DNA from: Aspidapion aeneum
Lineage: Eukaryota; Arthropoda; Insecta; Coleoptera; Brentidae
Length of the DNA: 64,000 nucleotides
NCBI GenBank assembly: GCA_963576565.1
Contig: OY755046.1
Span: 71,355,719 to 71,419,718, forward strand
Reading direction: 5' to 3'
In this document: positions 55,721 to 64,000 of the stretch, in pieces
How the letters are laid out: each line of letters starts with the position of its first letter
How positions within the stretch are numbered: the stretch's first letter is position 1
The notes under the pieces: generated by a model
Database searches by the model: none
Seen by the model: the letters and a program-made list of their open reading frames with translations, nothing else
Told to the model about the DNA's origin: nothing
Translations under genes and position numbers: made by a program

Positions 55721-58700
55721 CTTCAGGCATCACCGGGCTAGGCATCACGAAGAAATGAAAACGAAAACAGATATTTCTACTCACCTTCAACAGACTCATA
55801 TGAAGCAGGCAACTTCTTCCTCAAAGTAACCTTCTCCCCATCAATATCCAGGTGATCCACCCAATCTCCCAACTGAGCATCTGGTAGACTCATCTCAGAA
55901 CTAGCACTGGGCAAAGATTTCTGTCTATACATCGTTTGAGTGTCACTGAAGGTCACTCTAGGTCCAGAATCTACAGTTTTCACTCTAAGAGACGCAGACC
56001 TCGAAGGCCCAGATCTTGGAGAGCTGTCGTAACTTGCTGTACTGTCCAATTTTCCGCTACCAGGACTACCATGATCTTCAGGCATCACCGGGCTAGGCAT
56101 CACGAAGAAATGAAAACGAAAACAGATATTTCTACTCACTTTCAACAGACTCATATGAAGCAGGCAACTTCTTCCTCAAAGTAACCTTCTCCCCATCAAT
56201 ATCCAGGTGATCCACCCAATCTCCCAACTGAGCATCTGGTAGACTCATCTCAGAACTAGCACTGGGCAAAGATTTCTGTCTATACATCGTTTGAGTGTCA
56301 CTGAAGGTCACTCTAGGTCCAGAATCTACAGTTTTCACTCTAAGAGACGCAGACCTCGAAGGCCCAGATCTTGGAGAGCTGTCGTAACTTGCTGTACTGT
56401 CCAATTTTCCGCTACCAGGACTACCATGATCTTCAGGCATCACCGGGCTAGGCATCACGAAGAAATGAAAACGAAAACAGATATTTCTACTCACTTTCAA
56501 CAGACTCATATGAAGCAGGCAACTTCTTCCTCAAAGTAACCTTCTCCCCATCAATATCCAGGTGATCCACCCAATCTCCCAACTGAGCATCTGGTAGACT
56601 CATCTCAGAACTAGCACTGGGCAAAGATTTCTGTCTATACATCGTTTGAGTGTCACTAAAAGTCACTCTAGGTCCCCACAGTTTTCACCCTGAGACAAGC
56701 AGACCTGGATGGCCCAGATCTTGGAGAGCTATAATAACTTTCTGTACTATCCAATTTTCCACTACCAGGACTACCATGATCTTCAGGCATCACCGGGCTA
56801 GGCATCACGAAGAAATAAAAACGAAAACAGATATTTCTACTCACCTTCAACAGACTCATATGAAGCAGGCAACTTCTTCCTCAAAGTAACTTTCTCCCCA
56901 TCAATATCTAGGTGATCCACCCAATCTCCCAACTGAGCATCTGGTAGACTCATCTCAGAACTAGCACTGGGCAAAGATTTCTGTCTATACATCGTTTGAG
57001 TGTCACTGAAGGTCACTCTAGGTCCAGAATCTACAGTTTTCACTCTAAGAGACGCAGACCTCGAAGGCCCAGATCTTGGAGAGCTTACGTAACTTGCTGT
57101 ACTGTCCAATTTTCCGCTACCAGGACTACCATGATCTTCAGGCATCACCGGGCTAGGCATCACGAAGAAATGAAAACGAAAACAGATATTTCTACTCACT
57201 TTCAACAGACTCATATGAAGCAGGCAACTTCTTCCTCAAAGTAACCTTCTCCCCATCAATATCCAGGTGATCCACCCAATCTCCCAACTGAGCATCTGGT
57301 AGACTCATCTCAGAACTAGCACTGGGCAAAGATTTCTGTCTATACATCGTTTGAGTGTCACTAAAAGTCACTCTAGGTCCCCACAGTTTTCACCCTGAGA
57401 CAAGCAGACCTGGATGGCCCAGATCTTGGAGAGCTATAATAACTTGCTGTACTATCCAATTTTCCACTACCAGGACTACCATGATCTTCAGGCATCACCG
57501 GGCTAGGCATCACGAAGAAATGAAAACGAAAACAGATATTTCTACTCACCTTCAACAGACTCATATGAAGAGGCAACTTCTTCCTCAAAGTAACTTTCTC
57601 CCCATCAATATCCAGGTGATCCACCCAATCTCCCAACTGAGCATCTGGTAGACTCATCTCAAAACTAGCACTGGGCAAAGATTTTTGTCTATAAATCGTT
57701 TCAGTGTCACTAAAAGTCACTCTAGGTCCCCACAGTTTTCACCCTGAGACAAGCAGACCTGGATGGCCCAGATCTTGGAGAGCTATAATAACTTGCTGTA
57801 CTATCCAATTTTCCACTACCAGGACTACCATGATCTTCAGGCATCACCGGGCTAGGCATCACGAAGAAATGAAAACGAAAACAGATATTTCTACTCACCT
57901 TCAACAGACTCATATGAAGAGGCAACTTCTTCCTCAAAGTAACTTTCTCCCCATCAATATCCAGGTGATCCACCCAATCTCCCAACTGAGCATCTGGTAG
58001 ACTCATCTCAAAACTAGCACTGGGCAAAGATTTTTGTCTATACATCGTTTCAGTGTCACTAAAAGTCACTCTAGGTCCCCACAGTTTTCACCCTGAGACA
58101 AGCAGACCTGGATGGCCCAGATCTTGGAGAGCTATAATAACTTGCTGTACTATCCAATTTTCCACTACCAGGACTACCATGATCTTCAGGCATCACCGGG
58201 CTAGGCATCACGAAGAAATGAAAACGAAAACAGATATTTCTACTCACCTTCAACAGACTCATATGAAGCAGGCAACTTCTTCCTCAAAGTAACCTTCTCC
58301 CCATCAATATCCAGGTGATCCACCCAATCTCCCAACTGAGCATCTGGTAGACTCATCTCAGAACTAGCACTGGGCAAAGATTTCTGTCTATACATCGTTT
58401 GAGTGTCACTGAAGGTCACTCTAGGTCCAGAATCTACAGTTTTCACTCTAAGAGACGCAGACCTCGAAGGCCCAGATCTTGGAGAGCTGTCGTAACTTGC
58501 TGTACTGTCCAATTTTCCGCTACCAGGACTACCATGATCTTCAGGCATCACCGGGCTAGGCATCACGAAGAAATGAAAACGAAAACAGATATTTCTACTC
58601 ACTTTCAACAGACTCATATGAAGCAGGCAACTTCTTCCTCAAAGTAACCTTCTCCCCATCAATATCCAGGTGATCCACCCAATCTCCCAACTGAGCATCT

Positions 58701-61700
58701 GGTAGACTCATCTCAGAACTAGCACTGGGCAAAGATTTCTGTCTATACATCGTTTGAGTGTCACTGAAGGTCACTCTAGGTCCAGAATCTACAGTTTTCA
58801 CTCTAAGAGACGCAGACCTCGAAGGCCCAGATCTTGGAGAGCTGTCGTAACTTGCTGTACTGTCCAATTTTCCGCTACCAGGACTACCATGATCTTCAGG
58901 CATCACCGGGCTAGGCATCACGAAGAAATGAAAACGAAAACAGATATTTCTACTCACTTTCAACAGACTCATATGAAGCAGGCAACTTCTTCCTCAAAGT
59001 AACCTTCTCCCCATCAATATCCAGGTGATCCACCCAATCTCCCAACTGAGCATCTGGTAGACTCATCTCAGAACTAGCACTGGGCAAAGATTTCTGTCTA
59101 TACATCGTTTGAGTGTCACTAAAAGTCACTCTAGGTCCCCACAGTTTTCACCCTGAGACAAGCAGACCTGGATGGCCCAGATCTTGGAGAGCTATAATAA
59201 CTTTCTGTACTATCCAATTTTCCACTACCAGGACTACCATGATCTTCAGGCATCACCGGGCTAGGCATCACGAAGAAATAAAAACGAAAACAGATATTTC
59301 TACTCACCTTCAACAGACTCATATGAAGCAGGCAACTTCTTCCTCAAAGTAACTTTCTCCCCATCAATATCTAGGTGATCCACCCAATCTCCCAACTGAG
59401 CATCTGGTAGACTCATCTCAGAACTAGCACTGGGCAAAGATTTTTGTCTATACATCGTTTGAGTGTCACTAAAAGTCACTCTAGGTCCCCACAGTTTTCA
59501 CCCTGAGACAAGCAGACCTGGATGGCCCAGATCTTGGAGAGCTATAATAACTTGCTGTACTATCCAATTTTCCACTACCAGGACTACCATGATCTTCAGG
59601 CATCACCGGGCTAGGCATCACGAAGAAATAAAAACGAAAACAGATATTTCTACTCACCTTCAACAGACTCATATGAAGCAGGCAACTTCTTCCTCAAAGT
59701 AACTTTCTCCCCATCAATATCTAGGTGATCCACCCAATCTCCCAACTGAGCATCTGGTAGACTCATCTCAGAACTAGCACTGGGCAAAGATTTCTGTCTA
59801 TACATCGTTTGAGTGTCACTGAAGGTCACTCTAGGTCCAGAATCTACAGTTTTCACTCTAAGAGACGCAGACCTCGAAGGCCCAGATCTTGGAGAGCTTA
59901 CGTAACTTGCTGTACTGTCCAATTTTCCGCTACCAGGACTACCATGATCTTCAGGCATCACCGGGCTAGGCATCACGAAGAAATGAAAACGAAAACAGAT
60001 ATTTCTACTCACCTTCAACAGACTCATATGAAGCAGGCAACTTCTTCCTCAAAGTAACCTTCTCCCCATCAATATCCAGGTGATCCACCCAATCTCCCAA
60101 CTGAGCATCTGGTAGACTCATCTCAGAACTAGCACTGGGCAAAGATTTCTGTCTATACATCGTTTGAGTGTCACTGAAGGTCACTCTAGGTCCAGAATCT
60201 ACAGTTTTCACTCTAAGAGACGCAGACCTCGAAGGCCCAGATCTTGGAGAGCTGTCGTAACTTGCTGTACTGTCCAATTTTCCGCTACCAGGACTACCAT
60301 GATCTTCAGGCATCACCGGGCTAGGCATCACGAAGAAATGAAAACGAAAACAGATATTTCTACTCACTTTCAACAGACTCATATGAAGCAGGCAACTTCT
60401 TCCTCAAAGTAACCTTCTCCCCATCAATATCCAGGTGATCCACCCAATCTCCCAACTGAGCATCTGGTAGACTCATCTCAGAACTAGCACTGGGCAAAGA
60501 TTTCTGTCTATACATCGTTTGAGTGTCACTGAAGGTCACTCTAGGTCCAGAATCTACAGTTTTCACTCTAAGAGACGCAGACCTCGAAGGCCCAGATCTT
60601 GGAGAGCTGTCGTAACTTGCTGTACTGTCCAATTTTCCGCTACCAGGACTACCATGATCTTCAGGCATCACCGGGCTAGGCATCACGAAGAAATGAAAAC
60701 GAAAACAGATATTTCTACTCACCTTCAACAGACTCATATGAAGCAGGCAACTTCTTCCTCAAAGTAACTTTCTCCCCATCAATATCTAGGTGATCCACCC
60801 AATCTCCCAACTGAGCATCTGGTAGACTCATCTCAGAACTAGCACTGGGCAAAGATTTCTGTCTATACATCGTTTGAGTGTCACTAAAAGTCACTCTAGG
60901 TCCCCACAGTTTTCACCCTGAGACAAGCAGACCTGGATGGCCCAGATCTTGGAGAGCTATAATAACTTTCTGTACTATCCAATTTTCCACTACCAGGACT
61001 ACCATGATCTTCAGGCATCACCGGGCTAGGCATCACGAAGAAATAAAAACGAAAACAGATATTTCTACTCACCTTCAACAGACTCATATGAAGCAGGCAA
61101 CTTCTTCCTCAAAGTAACTTTCTCCCCATCAATATCTAGGTGATCCACCCAATCTCCCAACTGAGCATCTGGTAGACTCATCTCAGAACTAGCACTGGGC
61201 AAAGATTTCTGTCTATACATCGTTTGAGTGTCACTGAAGGTCACTCTAGGTCCAGAATCTACAGTTTTCACTCTAAGAGACGCAGACCTCGAAGGCCCAG
61301 ATCTTGGAGAGCTTACGTAACTTGCTGTACTGTCCAATTTTCCGCTACCAGGACTACCATGATCTTCAGGCATCACCGGGCTAGGCATCACGAAGAAATG
61401 AAAACGAAAACAGATATTTCTACTCACCTTCAACAGACTCATATGAAGCAGGCAACTTCTTCCTCAAAGTAACCTTCTCCCCATCAATATCCAGGTGATC
61501 CACCCAATCTCCCAACTGAGCATCTGGTAGACTCATCTCAGAACTAGCACTGGGCAAAGATTTCTGTCTATACATCGTTTGAGTGTCACTGAAGGTCACT
61601 CTAGGTCCAGAATCTACAGTTTTCACTCTAAGAGACGCAGACCTCGAAGGCCCAGATCTTGGAGAGCTTACGTAACTTGCTGTACTGTCCAATTTTCCGC

Positions 61701-64000
61701 TACCAGGACTACCATGATCTTCAGGCATCACCGGGCTAGGCATCACGAAGAAATGAAAACGAAAACAGATATTTCTACTCACTTTCAACAGACTCATATG
61801 AAGCAGGCAACTTCTTCCTCAAAGTAACCTTCTCCCCATCAATATCCAGGTGATCCACCCAATCTCCCAACTGAGCATCTGGTAGACTCATCTCAGAACT
61901 AGCACTGGGCAAAGATTTCTGTCTATACATCGTTTGAGTGTCACTGAAGGTCACTCTAGGTCCAGAATCTACAGTTTTCACTCTAAGAGACGCAGACCTC
62001 GAAGGCCCAGATCTTGGAGAGCTGTCGTAACTTGCTGTACTGTCCAATTTTCCGCTACCAGGACTACCATGATCTTCAGGCATCACCGGGCTAGGCATCA
62101 CGAAGAAATGAAAACGAAAACAGATATTTCTACTCACTTTCAACAGACTCATATGAAGCAGGCAACTTCTTCCTCAAAGTAACCTTCTCCCCATCAATAT
62201 CCAGGTGATCCACCCAATCTCCCAACTGAGCATCTGGTAGACTCATCTCAGAACTAGCACTGGGCAAAGATTTCTGTCTATACATCGTTTGAGTGTCACT
62301 AAAAGTCACTCTAGGTCCCCACAGTTTTCACCCTGAGACAAGCAGACCTGGATGGCCCAGATCTTGGAGAGCTATAATAACTTTCTGTACTATCCAATTT
62401 TCCACTACCAGGACTACCATGATCTTCAGGCATCACCGGGCTAGGCATCACGAAGAAATAAAAACGAAAACAGATATTTCTACTCACCTTCAACAGACTC
62501 ATATGAAGCAGGCAACTTCTTCCTCAAAGTAACTTTCTCCCCATCAATATCTAGGTGATCCACCCAATCTCCCAACTGAGCATCTGGTAGACTCATCTCA
62601 GAACTAGCACTGGGCAAAGATTTTTGTCTATACATCGTTTGAGTGTCACTAAAAGTCACTCTAGGTCCCCACAGTTTTCACCCTGAGACAAGCAGACCTG
62701 GATGGCCCAGATCTTGGAGAGCTATAATAACTTGCTGTACTATCCAATTTTCCACTACCAGGACTACCATGATCTTCAGGCATCACCGGGCTAGGCATCA
62801 CGAAGAAATAAAAACGAAAACAGATATTTCTACTCACCTTCAACAGACTCATATGAAGCAGGCAACTTCTTCCTCAAAGTAACTTTCTCCCCATCAATAT
62901 CTAGGTGATCCACCCAATCTCCCAACTGAGCATCTGGTAGACTCATCTCAGAACTAGCACTGGGCAAAGATTTCTGTCTATACATCGTTTGAGTGTCACT
63001 GAAGGTCACTCTAGGTCCAGAATCTACAGTTTTCACTCTAAGAGACGCAGACCTCGAAGGCCCAGATCTTGGAGAGCTTACGTAACTTGCTGTACTGTCC
63101 AATTTTCCGCTACCAGGACTACCATGATCTTCAGGCATCACCGGGCTAGGCATCACGAAGAAATGAAAACGAAAACAGATATTTCTACTCACCTTCAACA
63201 GACTCATATGAAGCAGGCAACTTCTTCCTCAAAGTAACCTTCTCCCCATCAATATCCAGGTGATCCACCCAATCTCCCAACTGAGCATCTGGTAGACTCA
63301 TCTCAGAACTAGCACTGGGCAAAGATTTCTGTCTATACATCGTTTGAGTGTCACTGAAGGTCACTCTAGGTCCAGAATCTACAGTTTTCACTCTAAGAGA
63401 CGCAGACCTCGAAGGCCCAGATCTTGGAGAGCTGTCGTAACTTGCTGTACTGTCCAATTTTCCGCTACCAGGACTACCATGATCTTCAGGCATCACCGGG
63501 CTAGGCATCACGAAGAAATGAAAACGAAAACAGATATTTCTACTCACTTTCAACAGACTCATATGAAGCAGGCAACTTCTTCCTCAAAGTAACCTTCTCC
63601 CCATCAATATCCAGGTGATCCACCCAATCTCCCAACTGAGCATCTGGTAGACTCATCTCAGAACTAGCACTGGGCAAAGATTTCTGTCTATACATCGTTT
63701 GAGTGTCACTGAAGGTCACTCTAGGTCCAGAATCTACAGTTTTCACTCTAAGAGACGCAGACCTCGAAGGCCCAGATCTTGGAGAGCTGTCGTAACTTGC
63801 TGTACTGTCCAATTTTCCGCTACCAGGACTACCATGATCTTCAGGCATCACCGGGCTAGGCATCACGAAGAAATGAAAACGAAAACAGATATTTCTACTC
63901 ACCTTCAACAGACTCATATGAAGCAGGCAACTTCTTCCTCAAAGTAACTTTCTCCCCATCAATATCTAGGTGATCCACCCAATCTCCCAACTGAGCATCT

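Larger units (their letters stand above)
54240..64000 (-). repeat. tweek: Tandem array of 349-355 bp units, each carrying a tweek exon copy
   Basis: On the minus strand each unit holds part of an intron and an exon ending PASYESVEG before GTGAGTA. Unit boundaries (marker catatgaagcaggcaact and variants) fall every 350 or 355 bases, with two of 349, from 54394 to 63917: 27 full units, continuing past the right edge. Type A units (355 bp, 15 copies) have an open exon. Type B units (349-350 bp, 12 copies) carry a 5-bp deletion. Going up from 54394 the order is BBB AAA B A BBB AA BB AAA B AAA BB AAA. The first partial copy (54240-54379) is strongly diverged. Confidence 0.95.

Noticed and set aside
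55422..55799. 125-residue ORF beginning MSLLKVSRNICF, repeated in the array, as an intronless gene family
   Set aside because: Its first third is out-of-frame exon end plus intron (GTGAGTA...), and it ends at the TAG just inside the next donor. It is better explained as exon plus retained intron.
55936..56184. Plus-strand ORF of about 82 residues (MSVTEGHSRS type) repeated through the 54-64 kb array
   Set aside because: It is the antisense of the tweek exon copies. The substitution pattern follows the minus-strand codons and the splice sites are on the minus strand.
54240..64000. CRISPR-like array
   Set aside because: Units are 350 bp, fully repeated with no unique spacers, and the genome is clearly eukaryotic with spliceosomal introns.

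Overview
This is an insect nuclear genome window, and the repeat style and gene sequences suggest a repeat-rich beetle (inference only; nothing in the window fixes the species). It contains the 3' parts of two conserved genes arranged tail to tail, both broken into short exons by introns full of transposable elements, plus several tandem arrays. Coding density is very low. Most short ORFs are repeat noise or transposon remnants.

Plus strand, 634-18975: the last eight exons of ATP-citrate synthase (ATP-citrate lyase, ACLY), about 525 residues. They include the phospho-histidine motif FGHAG and the whole citrate-synthase-like C-terminal domain, ending at a TAA. The N-terminal ~575 residues lie left of the window. 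Its introns hold three hAT-like elements with target-site duplications, palindromic MITEs, 5'-truncated LINEs and a Penelope-like insertion inside a Jockey-like LINE.

Between the genes, 19.4-25.5 kb: a nine-copy tandem array with a ~690-708 bp unit. Each unit carries a 12-bp-stem hairpin motif and, on the minus strand, the same short exon-like ORF.

Minus strand, 54380 down to 25779: fourteen exons (about 1178 residues) forming the C-terminal part of tweek/BLTP1 (KIAA1109), the giant bridge-like lipid-transfer protein, ending in its conserved C-terminal domain. Its introns contain a four-copy 455-bp array split by a hAT element, foldback elements, two RTE-like LINE families (one interrupted by a solo LTR), a Jockey-like LINE, CR1/Jockey-type LINE ends and a decayed Penelope-like element with RT, GIY-YIG and hammerhead-ribozyme signatures.

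54.2-64.0 kb: the most unusual part. At least 27 tandem units of 349-355 bp each contain a copy of one tweek exon and its flanking intron. About 15 units (355 bp) keep the exon open and phase-symmetric (1-1). About 12 units (349-350 bp) carry a 5-bp deletion that puts a stop in the exon. The two types differ mostly at synonymous sites, so they look like old coding exon duplicates that later amplified together. The array runs off the right edge of the window.
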